Notes: a model not told the origin generated them from the letters alone. A stretch of 64,000 nucleotides of DNA from Streptomyces sp. DH12 (GCF_020873895.1 NZ_JAHWGT010000018.1:1-64000); one strand, 5' to 3'. Numbered from the stretch's first letter, positions 26,376 to 35,316 are shown. Numbers and translations: made by a program.

Positions 26376-26840
26376 GTGAACGGCGTGGGTGAGGCGCGTG
26401 GCGGTGTCGCGGGGGCGTGGGAGGAAGGTGGGCCGGGTGTGCTGCGGCTGCCTTCCGGGCGGCTGGTGCGCGGGCGGGGGTTGCGCCGGCCGTCGCCGGG
26501 TGGGCCGGTACCGCAGTACGGGGTGTACCTCCTCGGCGAGCGGCCGCCGGAGCTGCCGTGGGAGTCCCGGTGGCTGCGGTGGCCGGACTTCCGGTTGCCC
26601 GCCGACCGGGCGGAGGCACGGGACGTGCTCGCCGAGGCGTGGGCGCGGGCGGAGACCGAGCGCGTGGAGGTGGCCTGCGGCGGGGGCCGCGGGAGGACCG
26701 GGACGGCACTGGCCTGCCTGGCCGTCCTGGACGGCGTCCCGCCGGAGCGGGCGGTGGAGTTCGTACGGCGCGGATACCACCCGCGCGCCGTGGAGACCCC
26801 GTGGCAGAAGCGGTACGTGCGGCGCTTCCCCGCCGCGTGA
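26376..26840 (+). CDS. Small cysteine-dependent protein phosphatase (PTP/DSP-like)
   Basis: The 154-residue protein carries the CX5R active-site loop C-G-G-G-R-G-R-T-G-T (Cys101, Arg107) following EVACGGGRG. Upstream, YLLGERPPELPW and WLRWPDFRLPAD resemble the substrate-facing strands of small streptomycete protein phosphatases. It probably dephosphorylates Tyr or Ser/Thr residues. The GTG was chosen because GAGAGGC directly precedes it. The Ser/Thr kinase 3 kb away is a conceivable partner, but they are not in one operon. Confidence 0.82.
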   Translation: MNGVGEARGGVAGAWEEGGPGVLRLPSGRLVRGRGLRRPSPGGPVPQYGVYLLGERPPELPWESRWLRWPDFRLPADRAEARDVLAEAWARAETERVEVACGGGRGRTGTALACLAVLDGVPPERAVEFVRRGYHPRAVETPWQKRYVRRFPAA

Positions 26841-26860
26841 GCGCGGGGGCCCGAGGCGGG

Positions 26861-27132
26861 CGCGTCGCTCGGCACAGCGTCCCTCAGCGGCGCATCGCCC
26901 AGTCCGGCGTCGCTCGGCACAGCGTCCCTCAGCGCGGCGCCCGTCAGCGGCGCGTCCCTCAGCGCGGCGCCCGTCAGCGGCGCGTCCCTCAGCGCGGCGC
27001 CCGTCAGCGGCGCGTCCCTCAGCGCGGCGCCCGTCAGCGGCGCGTCCCTCAGCGCGGCGCCCGTCAGCGGCGCGTCGCTCAGCGCGGCGCCCCTCAGCGC
27101 CGGGCCCCTCAGTGGCGGCCCCCTCAGCGCCG
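26861..27132. repeat. 30-bp tandem repeat array (VNTR) between convergent genes
   Basis: A 30-bp unit beginning CCGTCAGCGGCGCGTCCCTC occurs as four exact copies (26941, 26971, 27001, 27031), a fifth copy with one mismatch (27061), and degenerate copies on both sides. To the left, a 28-base direct repeat containing GCTCGGCACAGCGTCCC appears twice (about 26862 and 26909). The array fills the gap between the phosphatase and ROK-kinase stops. On the minus strand one frame reads a decapeptide ALRDAPLTGA repeatedly, similar to pentapeptide repeats, but no start or downstream protein supports it as a gene. Confidence 0.9.
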
Positions 27133-28206
27133 GGCCGTCACCCTCGGCCGGGGGCCGAACGTCGCCGCCGCCGCGCCCAGCAGGCCCGCGTCCGTGCCGG
27201 TCGACGCGGGCACGACCGCCAGGTCCCGTACGAACGACAGGGTGGCGTACTCCCGCAGCGCCCGCCGCAGCGGCGCGAACAGCACCTCGCCGGCGCCCGC
27301 CACTCCCCCGCCGACCACCGCGATGCGCACCTCCACCAGCGCCGCCGTCGCCGCGATCCCGGCCGCCAGGGCCCGGGCGGCACGCTCGTAGGAGGCGCGG
27401 GCCACCGGGTCGCCCGCGCGTGCCGCCACGGCGACGCCGGTCGCCGTCGCGTCGCCGTCCGGTCCGGGGCGCCAGCCCAGCGCCAGGGCGCGGCGGGCGA
27501 TGTTCGGCCCGCTGGCGATCCGTTCGACGCAGCCGCGCCCGCCGCAAGGGCAGGGGTCCCCGTCCAGTTCCACACTGATGTGGCCGATGTGACCGGCGTT
27601 CCCGGTGGGGCCGGGGTGCAGCCGTCCGCCGAGGACGAGCCCCCCGCCCACGCCGGTCGAGACGACGAGGCACAGGGCGTCGTCGTGACCTCGGGCGGCG
27701 CCCCGCCAGTGCTCGGCGGCCGTCATGGCGACGCCGTCGCCGACCAGCTCGACCGGGAGGCCGCCGACGGCCGCCCGGACCCGCTCGACCAGCGGGTACC
27801 CGCGCCAGCCGGGCACGTTGACCGGGCTGACGGTGCCCGCCGACGCGTCGACCGGACCGGCGCTGCCGATGCCGACGGCGCGGGCCCTCGCCCACAGCGG
27901 CGAGCCGGCCAGTTCGGCCAGGACCTCGGCGACGGCCGCCATCACGGTCTCGCCGTCCTCACCTGCCGGCGTCGGGCGCCGCGCCCGGACGAGGATCCGG
28001 CCGCCGTCGTCCACCAGCGCGCCCGCGATCTTCGTACCGCCGATGTCGAGGGCGGCGACGAGGCCGTCGGCCGGACCGGGCGGCGCCCCCGTCGGGGACC
28101 CGGCCGCGAGCGCGGTCGGAGGCTCGGACACGGGCGCGGGCGGAAGCGGGGTGGCAGGCGGGGTGGGGATTTCGGTCGGGGCATGGCCCCGCGGTTCCAC
28201 GTGCAT
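27124..28206 (-). CDS. ROK-family sugar kinase (glucokinase-like)
   Basis: This 360-residue protein has the phosphate-binding DIGGTK (54-59), VVSTGVGGGLVLGG, GHIGHI and the zinc motif CPCGGRGCVE, all expected of an active ROK hexokinase. The first ~48 residues are Pro/Ala-rich and not part of the fold, so a later start is possible; the ATG has GGGGGAG nine bases upstream. It is divergent from a LacI regulator, and a perfect 12-bp palindrome lies between them. Glucose, N-acetylglucosamine or N-acetylmannosamine are possible substrates. The 3' end abuts a tandem repeat. Confidence 0.88.
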   Translation of the reverse strand: MHVEPRGHAPTEIPTPPATPLPPAPVSEPPTALAAGSPTGAPPGPADGLVAALDIGGTKIAGALVDDGGRILVRARRPTPAGEDGETVMAAVAEVLAELAGSPLWARARAVGIGSAGPVDASAGTVSPVNVPGWRGYPLVERVRAAVGGLPVELVGDGVAMTAAEHWRGAARGHDDALCLVVSTGVGGGLVLGGRLHPGPTGNAGHIGHISVELDGDPCPCGGRGCVERIASGPNIARRALALGWRPGPDGDATATGVAVAARAGDPVARASYERAARALAAGIAATAALVEVRIAVVGGGVAGAGEVLFAPLRRALREYATLSFVRDLAVVPASTGTDAGLLGAAAATFGPRPRVTARR

Positions 28207-28277
28207 CGCTGTCGGCTCCCCCGTGACGTCGTCGGACCCGCGGCCCGTCCGCTGCTCGGATCAGTCTCATCGCCGAT

Positions 28278-28289
28278 GACAACGTTGTC
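28278..28289. promoter_or_regulatory. LacI-type operator palindrome
   Basis: GACAACGTTGTC is a perfect 12-bp palindrome (TGACAACGTTGTCC with flanks), typical of operators bound by LacI-family repressors. It lies 72 bases upstream of the ROK kinase start and just ahead of a TATGCT -10-like hexamer (28297-28302) that could drive the LacI gene. Binding there could repress both divergent genes. Confidence 0.65.
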
Positions 28290-28399
28290 CAGGCCCTATG
28301 CTCGACGCCACACTCCCTTCCGCCGGACCCGACAGCCCCCGCGCCCACCGCGCACCCGCACCCGCGCCCCCGCGCCCGACCCGACAGGAGCCGCACACC

Positions 28400-29428
28400 G
28401 TGGCCGAGACCGCCCGCCGCCCCGACCACCGCTACGGCAACCGGCCCACCATGAAGGACGTCGCCGCCCGGGCGGGAGTCGGGCTCAAGACGGTCTCACG
28501 GGTGGTGAACGGCGAGCCGGGCGTCACCGCCGACACCGAGCGCCGCGTGCTGGAGGCCATCGAGGCGCTCGGGTTCCGCCGCAACGACAGCGCGCGGGTA
28601 CTGCGCAAGGGCCGCACCGCGTCGGTCGGCCTGGTCCTGGAGGACCTCGCCGACCCCTTCTACGGGCCGCTGAGCCGGGCCGTTGAGGAGGTCGCCCGGG
28701 CCCACGGCGCGCTGCTCATCAACGGGTCGAGCGCCGAGGACCCGGACCGCGAACGGGAGCTGGCGCTCGCCCTGTGCGCGCGCCGCGTGGACGGACTCAT
28801 GGTGATCCCGGCGGGCGACGACCACCGCTACCTGGAGCCGGAGATGCGGGCGGGCGTCGCCACCGTCTTCGTGGACCGGCCGGCGGGGCGGATCGACGCG
28901 GACGCGGTGCTGACGGACAGCTTCGGCGGCGCCCGCGAGGGCGTGGCGCACCTCGTCGCCCACGGCCACCGGCGGATCGGGTTCATCGGCGACCAGCCGC
29001 GCATCCACACCGCCGTGGAGCGGCTGCGCGGCTACCGCGCGGCGATGGAGGACGCGGGGCTGCCGGTCGACGACGCGTGGGTGTCGCTCGGCTCCACCGG
29101 TCCCGCGCGCGTCCGCGAGGCGGTCGCGGCGATGGTGGACGGGCCCGAACCGGTCACGGCCCTCTTCGCGGGCAACAACCGGGTGACGGTGACCGCCGTG
29201 CGGGAGCTGTCCGGGCGTGCGCGGCCGGTCGCGCTGGTGGGCTTCGACGACATCGAGCTGGCTGACCTGCTCGGGATCACGGTCGTCGCCCAGGACGCCG
29301 CCGCGCTGGGCCGCACGGCGGCGGAACGGCTCTTCCGCCGCCTCGAAGGGCTCCCCGAGGCGCCCGAGCGGATCGAGCTGCCGACGACGCTGATCGTCCG
29401 CGGTTCGGGCGAGGTCCCGCCCGCCTGA
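28400..29428 (+). CDS. LacI-family transcriptional repressor
   Basis: The 342-residue regulator has an N-terminal LacI HTH with hinge (TMKDVAARAGVGLKTVSRVVNG at about residues 17-38, then RRNDSARVLRKGRTASVGLV) and a periplasmic-binding-like effector domain (about 75-340, including RVDGLMVIPAG, AGVATVFVDRPAG and HRRIGFIGD). The GTG start was preferred because AGGAG lies nine bases upstream and the HTH follows closely. Its likely targets are itself and the divergent ROK sugar kinase through the palindrome between them. The effector should be the sugar or its phosphate. Confidence 0.88.
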   Translation: MAETARRPDHRYGNRPTMKDVAARAGVGLKTVSRVVNGEPGVTADTERRVLEAIEALGFRRNDSARVLRKGRTASVGLVLEDLADPFYGPLSRAVEEVARAHGALLINGSSAEDPDRERELALALCARRVDGLMVIPAGDDHRYLEPEMRAGVATVFVDRPAGRIDADAVLTDSFGGAREGVAHLVAHGHRRIGFIGDQPRIHTAVERLRGYRAAMEDAGLPVDDAWVSLGSTGPARVREAVAAMVDGPEPVTALFAGNNRVTVTAVRELSGRARPVALVGFDDIELADLLGITVVAQDAAALGRTAAERLFRRLEGLPEAPERIELPTTLIVRGSGEVPPA

Positions 29429-29528
29429 CCCGTACAGCCGCCGTACGCGCCCGTTCCTCCGTACCGCCGCACCCGCCGGAAGCCGGCCGTGCGCGCGGCC
29501 GGGCCGGGCCGTACGGTGCCGGGCTCCG

Positions 29529-29577
29529 CCGCCGCCCGCCCGCCCACCAGTCGGGTGAGCGGGCGGGCGGGCGGCGG
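29529..29577. terminator. Long GC hairpin between convergent LacI and kinase genes
   Basis: A perfect 17-bp inverted repeat (CCGCCGCCCGCCCGCCC and complement) with a 15-base loop sits between the LacI stop and the kinase stop. It is placed to terminate transcription from both directions. Confidence 0.65.
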
Positions 29578-29586
29578 GCAGCTGGG

Positions 29587-31554
29587 TCAGCAGTGCGGGA
29601 GGCCGGGCAGCGGGGCGTCGTTGTCGCCGCCCCGGATGTACACGTCGCTGACCCAGACGCCGGTGTTGCCGCTGTCGTCGTCGGTCTTCGCCCACCAGAC
29701 GTTGGTCCACTCGCCGTGGGTCTCGCGGCGGCCCAGGTCGGCCTGGCAGTAGAAGTAGTTGGTGCCGGCGTTGAGGACGCCGGCCTGGCTGCCGTCGCTC
29801 CGGTGGGAGGTGGCGGTGCGCCACACGGTGCAGTTGTACTTGCCGCCTCCGATGGAGTGGCAGACCGGTGCCTGGCCGCCGCTCCCGCCGGTGGTGGCGG
29901 AGCCGCCGCCCGTCGTCGACCCGCCGGTGGTGGCGCCGGTCGAGCCGCCCGCCGACCCGCTCGCGGCGGTCCCGCCGGCCGTACCGCCGTCGGCGCCGCC
30001 GCTGTCGGAGCCGGTACCGGGGCGGGGGGCGGGCTTCGTCCGTGACGGGGAGGGCGAGCCGCTCTTCGACGGGGAGGGCCTCGGCGCGCTGCTCGGCGAA
30101 CCGCTCGCGGACGGGGACGCGTCGGCGGCCGGGGCCAGCGGCATGCCGTCGTCGTCGACGGAGGAGGTCGGGGCGGCGGAGACCTGGCCGCCGGTGAGGG
30201 CCTGGCCGCCCTGCGGCGCGTCCTCGCGGTCCATCAGGGCGTACGTCACGCCACCGCCCGCGAGGACGACGGCGGCCACCGCCGCGGCGACCACGGTGCG
30301 CGACCGGCCGCCGCGGGAGCGCGAACGCGTCACGGTCGTGGCCGCGCGGCCGGGGTCGGCGACGCCGGGGCCGCCGGGCCCGTCCCCTCCGGGCGTGGCC
30401 GGGGCGTGGCCGGGGAGAGGGGTCGGCCCGCCGAACCCGCCGGGGCGCCCCGCCCCGTGACCGGGGGCGCCGAAGCCGGGGTGCCCCGCCCCGGCCGCCG
30501 GTCCCGCGCCCGCGCCCGGCACCGGTCCCGTAGCGGGGCCGGCACCGGGCGCGGGGGCACCGAAGCCGTTGCCGGAGCCGCCGACGCCGACGCCGGTCCC
30601 GGCATGGCCCTGCGGCGCATGCGGGCCCTGCGCGCCGTGCGTGCCCTGCGGCGGCGGGCCGAAGCCCTGCGGGGGCGGCACCGTGTGCTCCGTCGACCCG
30701 TACGCTCCGGGCCCGCCCGCTCCGTCCGCCACCTCGCCGAGGAGGCGGGCGGCCGTGGCGGCGTCGGGGCGGTGGGCCGGGTCCTTGGCCATCAGCTGCC
30801 GCAGCACCGGGGCGAGGGGGCCCGCGCCGCGCGGCTCGGGCAGGGGCTCGGCGACGATGGCGGTGAGCGTCGACCACGTCGAGGTGCGGCGGAAGGGCGA
30901 GGCGCCCTCCACCGCCGCGTAGAGGGTCGCGCCGAGCGCCCACACGTCGGAGGCCGGGCCGGGCTCCTGGCCCTGGGCGCGCTCGGGCGCCAGGTAGTCG
31001 AGGGATCCGACGAGTTCGCCACTGCGCGTGAGGTGCGTGGCGGAGCCGTCGTCGGGGTCCTCCATCGCGGCGATGCCGAAGTCGGTGAGGACGACCCGCC
31101 CCGTGTGGTCCAGCAGGACGTTGCCCGGCTTCACGTCGCGGTGCAGGACGCCGACCCGGTGGGCGGCGGCGAGGGCCTCCAGGACCTCCGCGCCGACGCG
31201 GGCGGCCTCGCGCGGCTCCATGATGCCGCGCTCGGCGAGCACGTCGGCGAGCGAGGGCCCCTCGACCAGCTCCATGACGATGACCGGGCGGCCCTCGTGC
31301 TCGGCGATGTCGTGGACGGCGATGACCCCGGGGTGGCGGACGCGGGCGGCGGCGCGTGCCTCGCGCTGCATCCGCACGCGCAGCTCGGCCAGCTCGGGGC
31401 CGGACGAGTCGGTGTAGGTGCGCAACTCCTTGACGGCCACCTCGCGGCCCAGCACCTCGTCGACGGCGCGCCAGACGACGCCCATGCCGCCCCGTCCGAG
31501 CTGCCGCACCGGCCTGTACCGGCCGGCGATCAGTTGGTGTTCCCCCGTAGACAA
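29587..31554 (-). CDS. PknB-type transmembrane Ser/Thr protein kinase with an extracellular sensor-like domain
   Basis: The 655-residue protein has a Hanks-type kinase domain (about 12-275: GRGGMGVVW glycine loop, Lys42 in AVKEL, HRDVKPGN with Asp140, DFG at 158-160, APE in YLAPERAQG), a Gly/Pro/Ala-rich juxtamembrane linker (about 280-415), a single transmembrane helix near 418-440, a Ser/Thr/Gly/Pro-rich extracellular stalk, and a compact ~95-residue C-terminal domain containing four Cys and many Trp/Tyr (VCHSIGGGKYNCTVW...YFYCQADLG). PASTA repeats are absent; the C-terminal domain looks SH3-like and may bind wall components. It should signal from outside to cytoplasmic substrates. Confidence 0.9.
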   Translation of the reverse strand: MSTGEHQLIAGRYRPVRQLGRGGMGVVWRAVDEVLGREVAVKELRTYTDSSGPELAELRVRMQREARAAARVRHPGVIAVHDIAEHEGRPVIVMELVEGPSLADVLAERGIMEPREAARVGAEVLEALAAAHRVGVLHRDVKPGNVLLDHTGRVVLTDFGIAAMEDPDDGSATHLTRSGELVGSLDYLAPERAQGQEPGPASDVWALGATLYAAVEGASPFRRTSTWSTLTAIVAEPLPEPRGAGPLAPVLRQLMAKDPAHRPDAATAARLLGEVADGAGGPGAYGSTEHTVPPPQGFGPPPQGTHGAQGPHAPQGHAGTGVGVGGSGNGFGAPAPGAGPATGPVPGAGAGPAAGAGHPGFGAPGHGAGRPGGFGGPTPLPGHAPATPGGDGPGGPGVADPGRAATTVTRSRSRGGRSRTVVAAAVAAVVLAGGGVTYALMDREDAPQGGQALTGGQVSAAPTSSVDDDGMPLAPAADASPSASGSPSSAPRPSPSKSGSPSPSRTKPAPRPGTGSDSGGADGGTAGGTAASGSAGGSTGATTGGSTTGGGSATTGGSGGQAPVCHSIGGGKYNCTVWRTATSHRSDGSQAGVLNAGTNYFYCQADLGRRETHGEWTNVWWAKTDDDSGNTGVWVSDVYIRGGDNDAPLPGLPHC

Positions 31555-31820
31555 CCGCTGCCCCGTTCCTCGTCGCGTGGTGGACGCGTACAGGGTACGG
31601 GGCAGGGGTGACGGCCCCGCCGCGAGACCGTCACCGCCGGGTCACCGCCGCCCGGCACCGCGGACGGGGCCGCCGCACGCGGGCCACTCCAGGCGGGCCA
31701 CCGCACGCGGGCCGAGGCCGAAGCAGGCCGGCCGCGCGCGGGCCGACCGAAGCAGGCCACCCGGGGCGGCGCCCCCGCCGCAGGCCGCCCCCGCCGGGCG
31801 TCACGCCGGTCCCGTCACCG

Positions 31821-33122
31821 TCACTGCGGGTTGGTCGCCGTGAGGTCGCCGCGCCGCGGGGCGGCGAAGCCGTCCAGGTCCGCGCGGGTGAGGCCGGTGA
31901 GGCGGGCGACCTCGGCCGCGTCGAGGGCGCCGCAGTCGACGCCGCGCAGCAGGTACGAGCTGAGCGCCTTGGCGGTGGCGGGTTCGTCCATGACGTCGCC
32001 GCCCGCGTGGCCGGCGTACGCGGCGAGGCGCGCGGCGGCCTGCTCGTAGCCCTCGCGGTAGAAGGCGAAGACGGCTGCGTACCGGGTGGGCAGGTGCCCG
32101 GGGTGCATGTCCCAGCCCTGGTAGTAGGCACGGGCCAGGGCGCGGCGGGTGAGGCCGTAGTGGAGGCGCCAGGCGTCGTGCACCTTCGCGGTGGGGCCGA
32201 CGGGCAGGACGTTGGTGGAGCCGTCGGAGACGCGTACCCCGGTGCCGGCGGCGGCGACCTGCATGACCGCCTTCGCGTGGTCGGCGGCGGGGTGGTCGCT
32301 CGCCTGGTGGGCGGCGGAGACGCCGAGGCAGGCGCTGTAGTCGAAGGTGCCGTAGTGCAGGCCGGTGGCGCGGCCGCCCGCGGCGTCGATCATGCGGGCG
32401 ACCGTGGCGGTGCCGTCGGCGCCGAGGATGGCCTGGCTGGTCTCGATCTGGATCTCGAAGCCGACGCGGCCGGGCTCCAGGCCCCGTGCCTTCTCGAACT
32501 CCTCCAGGAGCCGCACCATCGCCGCCACCTGCTCGGGATAGGTGACCTTGGGGAGCGTGAGGACGAGGCCGTCGGGCAGGCCGCCCGCGTCCATGAGGCC
32601 GGTGAGGAAGACGTCGAGGGTGCGGATGCCCCGGTCGCGTACCGCGGCCTCCATGCACTTCATGCGGATGCCCATGTACGGCGCGGCGGTGCCGTTCTCG
32701 TACGCCTCGGCGACCAGGCGGGCGGCGCGGGCGGCGTCGCGGTCCTCGTCGGCGTCGGTGCGGCCGCCGTAGCCGTCCTCGAAGTCGATGCGCAGGTCCT
32801 CGACGGGCTCGCGCTCCAGCTTGGCCCGTACCCGGTCGTGGACGGGCCCGGCCAGCTCGTCGGGCAGGCCGAGGACGGCGGCGAGGGAGGCGGCGTCCGG
32901 GGCGTGCTCGTCGAGCGCCGCGAGGGCCTGGTCGCCCCAGGAGCGGATGGTGTCGGCGGCGTAGGCGTCGCCGGGGACGTAGACGGTGTGGACGGGCTGG
33001 CGGGTGCCGGGGTCGCCGGGGTAGCGGCGGGCGAGCTCCGCGTCCACCGAGGCGAGGGAGGCGCTCACGCCCTCGCTGACCGCGCCGGCGAGGCTTGTCG
33101 CCACCTGCTCCTGCTGACCCAT
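31821..33122 (-). CDS. HpcH/HpaI aldolase / citrate lyase-like protein
   Basis: The 433-residue protein shows a PEP-mutase-like TIM barrel: acidic metal site DLRIDFEDGYGGRTDADED, LPKVTYPEQVAAMVRLLEEF, and FEIQIETSQAILGADGT, which aligns with the acidic ligands of HpcH/HpaI enzymes. It is longer than HpaI (about 265) or CitE, and corresponds to a Streptomyces group I recall as DUF6986 (unverified), sometimes called aldolase or PEP kinase. The reaction is unknown; C-C bond cleavage of an oxo-acid or acyl-CoA is expected. It has a good promoter upstream (33206-33235) and no operon partner. Confidence 0.78.
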   Translation of the reverse strand: MGQQEQVATSLAGAVSEGVSASLASVDAELARRYPGDPGTRQPVHTVYVPGDAYAADTIRSWGDQALAALDEHAPDAASLAAVLGLPDELAGPVHDRVRAKLEREPVEDLRIDFEDGYGGRTDADEDRDAARAARLVAEAYENGTAAPYMGIRMKCMEAAVRDRGIRTLDVFLTGLMDAGGLPDGLVLTLPKVTYPEQVAAMVRLLEEFEKARGLEPGRVGFEIQIETSQAILGADGTATVARMIDAAGGRATGLHYGTFDYSACLGVSAAHQASDHPAADHAKAVMQVAAAGTGVRVSDGSTNVLPVGPTAKVHDAWRLHYGLTRRALARAYYQGWDMHPGHLPTRYAAVFAFYREGYEQAAARLAAYAGHAGGDVMDEPATAKALSSYLLRGVDCGALDAAEVARLTGLTRADLDGFAAPRRGDLTATNPQ

Positions 33123-33205
33123 GACCCGTGACCCTCCACCTGTGAGCGACTGTGCGGCGATGACCGAGCGATTTCCGCTTCCCGGAATCGGTAATCCGTA
33201 TGGTG

Positions 33206-33235
33206 AAGTTATCCGGGGCGGCTGAGCTGCGTCAA
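33206..33235 (-). promoter_or_regulatory. Candidate promoter of the aldolase/citrate lyase-like gene
   Basis: On the minus strand TTGACG (33230-33235) is followed by ATAACT or TAACTT 17-18 bases later (33206-33212). The predicted transcript has a leader of about 75 bases. Within the leader an imperfect inverted repeat (CGATTTCCG ... CGGAATCG, about 33169-33190) could be a regulator site. Confidence 0.5.
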
Positions 33236-33253
33236 TGGTGTCCCGGAACGGCG

Positions 33254-33288
33254 CGGGGCCGCGCGGTGGGAAACACCGCGCGGCCCCG
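33254..33288 (-). terminator. Terminator of etfBA
   Basis: A perfect 15-bp inverted repeat (CGGGGCCGCGCGGTG and complement) with a five-base loop lies 22 bases beyond the etfA stop codon. It is among the strongest hairpins in the window. Confidence 0.8.
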
Positions 33289-33309
33289 GAGCCGTGAAGA
33301 CGTGGCAGG

Positions 33310-34284
33310 TCAGCCCTTGCGGGTCTTGATCTCCTCGGTGAGCTGCGGGACGACCTCGAAGAGGTCGCCGACCACGCCGTAGTCGACCAGGTCGAAGATC
33401 GGGGCCTCGGGGTCCTTGTTGATGGCCACGATGGTCTTCGAGGTCTGCATGCCGGCGCGGTGCTGGATGGCGCCCGAGATGCCGGTGGCGACGTACAGCT
33501 GCGGCGAGACCGACTTGCCGGTCTGGCCGACCTGGCTGGTGTGCGGGTACCAGCCGGCGTCGACGGCGGCGCGGGAGGCGCCGACGGCCGCGCCGAGCGA
33601 GTCGGCGAGGCCCTCGATGAGGGCGAAGTTCTCGGCGCCGTTGACACCGCGGCCGCCGGAGACCACGATCGCGGCCTCGGTCAGCTCGGGGCGGCCGGTC
33701 GACTCGCGCGGGGTGCGGGAGACGACCTTGGTGCCGGTGGCCTTCTCGGAGAAGGAGACCGTGAGCGCCTCGACGGCACCCGCGGCCGCGGCGGCCTCGA
33801 CGGGGGCCGAGTTCGGCTTGACCGTGATGACCGGGGTGCCCTTGCTGACGCGGGACTTGGTGGTGAACGCGGCGGCGAACACCGACTGCGTCGCGACCGG
33901 GCCCTCGTCACCGGCCTCCAGGTCGATGGCGTCGGTGATGAGGCCCGAGCCGATGCGGAGCGCGAGGCGGGCCGCGACCTCCTTGCCCTCGGCGGAGGAC
34001 GGGACGAGCACGGCGGCGAGGGGGCCCGCGGCGGACACGGCCTCGTACGCGGCCTGCAGCGCGTCCACCTTCGGGACGACGAGGTAGTCGGCGAACTCGG
34101 CGGCGTCGGCCGTGAGGACGCGGGTCGCGCCGTGCTCGGCGAGCGTGGCGGCGGTGGCCTCGGCGCCGGCGCCGAGGGCGACGGCCACGGGCTCGCCGAT
34201 GCGGCGCGCGAGCGTCAGCAGCTCCAGGGTGGGCTTGCGGACGGAGCCGTCCACGTGGTCGACGTAGACGAGAACTTCAGCCAT
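33310..34284 (-). CDS. etfA: Electron transfer flavoprotein alpha subunit
   Basis: The 324-residue protein is a full-length EtfA/FixB: an N-terminal nucleotide-binding-like domain (about 1-190) and the C-terminal FAD domain with the signature [27 protein letters not shown], then [23 protein letters not shown] and [21 protein letters not shown]. With EtfB it forms the soluble heterodimer that carries electrons from acyl-CoA and other dehydrogenases to the quinone pool. It follows etfB by 58 bases in the same operon and ends before a strong hairpin. Confidence 0.96.
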   Translation of the reverse strand: MAEVLVYVDHVDGSVRKPTLELLTLARRIGEPVAVALGAGAEATAATLAEHGATRVLTADAAEFADYLVVPKVDALQAAYEAVSAAGPLAAVLVPSSAEGKEVAARLALRIGSGLITDAIDLEAGDEGPVATQSVFAAAFTTKSRVSKGTPVITVKPNSAPVEAAAAAGAVEALTVSFSEKATGTKVVSRTPRESTGRPELTEAAIVVSGGRGVNGAENFALIEGLADSLGAAVGASRAAVDAGWYPHTSQVGQTGKSVSPQLYVATGISGAIQHRAGMQTSKTIVAINKDPEAPIFDLVDYGVVGDLFEVVPQLTEEIKTRKG

Positions 34285-34342
34285 GGGATTGCTCTCCTGC
34301 GAATGCGAAGTCTATGGGGCGGTCAGTGGCTCTGCGCGAGCC

Positions 34343-35128
34343 CTAGATGAACTTCTGGCCCGCGAGGAACTCGGCCAGCTGCTTGCCGCCCTCGCCCTCG
34401 TCCTTGACGATCGTGCCGGCCGTGCGGGCCGGGCGCTCCGCCGCGGAGTCGACCTTCGTCCAGGAGCCCTCGAGGCCGACCTCGTCGGCGTCGATGTCCA
34501 GGTCGTCGAGGTCCAGGGACTCCACCGGCTTCTTCTTGGCGGCCATGATGCCCTTGAAGGACGGGTAGCGCGCCTCGCCCGACTGGTCGGTCACGGACAC
34601 GACGGCCGGGAGGGAGGCCTCCAGCTGCTCGGTCGCGGCGTCGCCGTCGCGGCGGCCCTTGACCGTCCCGCCCTCGACGGAGACCTCGGAGAGCAGGGTC
34701 ACCTGCGGGACGCCCAGGCGCTCGGCGAGGAGGGCCGGCAGCACGCCCATGGTGCCGTCGGTGGAGGCCATGCCGCAGATGACCAGGTCGTAACCGGTCT
34801 TCTCGACGGCCTTGGCGAGCACCAGCGAGGTACCCATGACGTCGGTGCCGTGCAGCTCGTCGTCCTCGACGTGGACGGCCTTGTCGGCGCCCATCGACAG
34901 CGCCTTGCGCAGGGCGTCCTTGGCGTCCTCGGGGCCGACGGTGAGGACGGTGACCTCCGCGTCGTCGGCCTCGTCGGCGATCTGGAGCGCCTGCTCGACC
35001 GCGTACTCGTCCAGTTCCGAGAGCAGGCCGTCGACGTCGTCGCGGTCGACGGTCAGGTCATCGGCGAAGTGCCGGTCGCCGGTGGCGTCGGGCACGTACT
35101 TCACACAGACAACGATCCTCAAGCTCAC
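34343..35128 (-). CDS. etfB: Electron transfer flavoprotein beta subunit
   Basis: This 261-residue EtfB/FixA has the AMP-binding-type fold, with RIVVCVKYVPD at the start, MGADKAVHVEDD, the signature region VEKTGYDLVICGMASTDGTMGVLP, and VVSVTDQSGEARYPSFKGIMAAKKKP near the end. It binds AMP and pairs with EtfA. GTG is the start, with AGGAG eight bases upstream. Upstream, TATGCT (35177-35182, minus strand) is a possible -10. First gene of etfBA; the gene further upstream has its own leader-peptide control. Confidence 0.96.
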   Translation of the reverse strand: MSLRIVVCVKYVPDATGDRHFADDLTVDRDDVDGLLSELDEYAVEQALQIADEADDAEVTVLTVGPEDAKDALRKALSMGADKAVHVEDDELHGTDVMGTSLVLAKAVEKTGYDLVICGMASTDGTMGVLPALLAERLGVPQVTLLSEVSVEGGTVKGRRDGDAATEQLEASLPAVVSVTDQSGEARYPSFKGIMAAKKKPVESLDLDDLDIDADEVGLEGSWTKVDSAAERPARTAGTIVKDEGEGGKQLAEFLAGQKFI

Positions 35129-35316
35129 GCCGGCTCTCCTACTGCATCGTCATTACTGGGCTGCCTTGTTGCACGCAGCATAGGCGCCTGATGGGGCGGT
35201 TTCCGCTCGGGGCGGCCGCCCCGCAACGAAATATTACTCGTCAGTACACCGGGAGCCTTCCCGCTGAGCAAGCGCTTTGCACTGTGACCTTGCCAACGCT
35301 GAGTAACCGGGACTTC

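Noticed and set aside
26861-27132. Tandem repeats considered as a CRISPR array
   Set aside because: The units are directly contiguous with no unique spacers and no cas gene is present.
25916-27895. Minus-strand frame containing ALRDAPLTGA repeats as a pentapeptide-repeat protein
   Set aside because: The frame overlaps the ROK kinase out of phase, has no plausible start site or ribosome site, and the repeats simply follow the 30-bp DNA repeat. Kept only as a repeat feature.
31608-33131. 507-residue plus-strand frame opposite the aldolase-like gene
   Set aside because: It is the antisense of a gene with clear enzyme motifs on the minus strand; Val/Gly/Ala/Glu-rich content is typical of such shadows.
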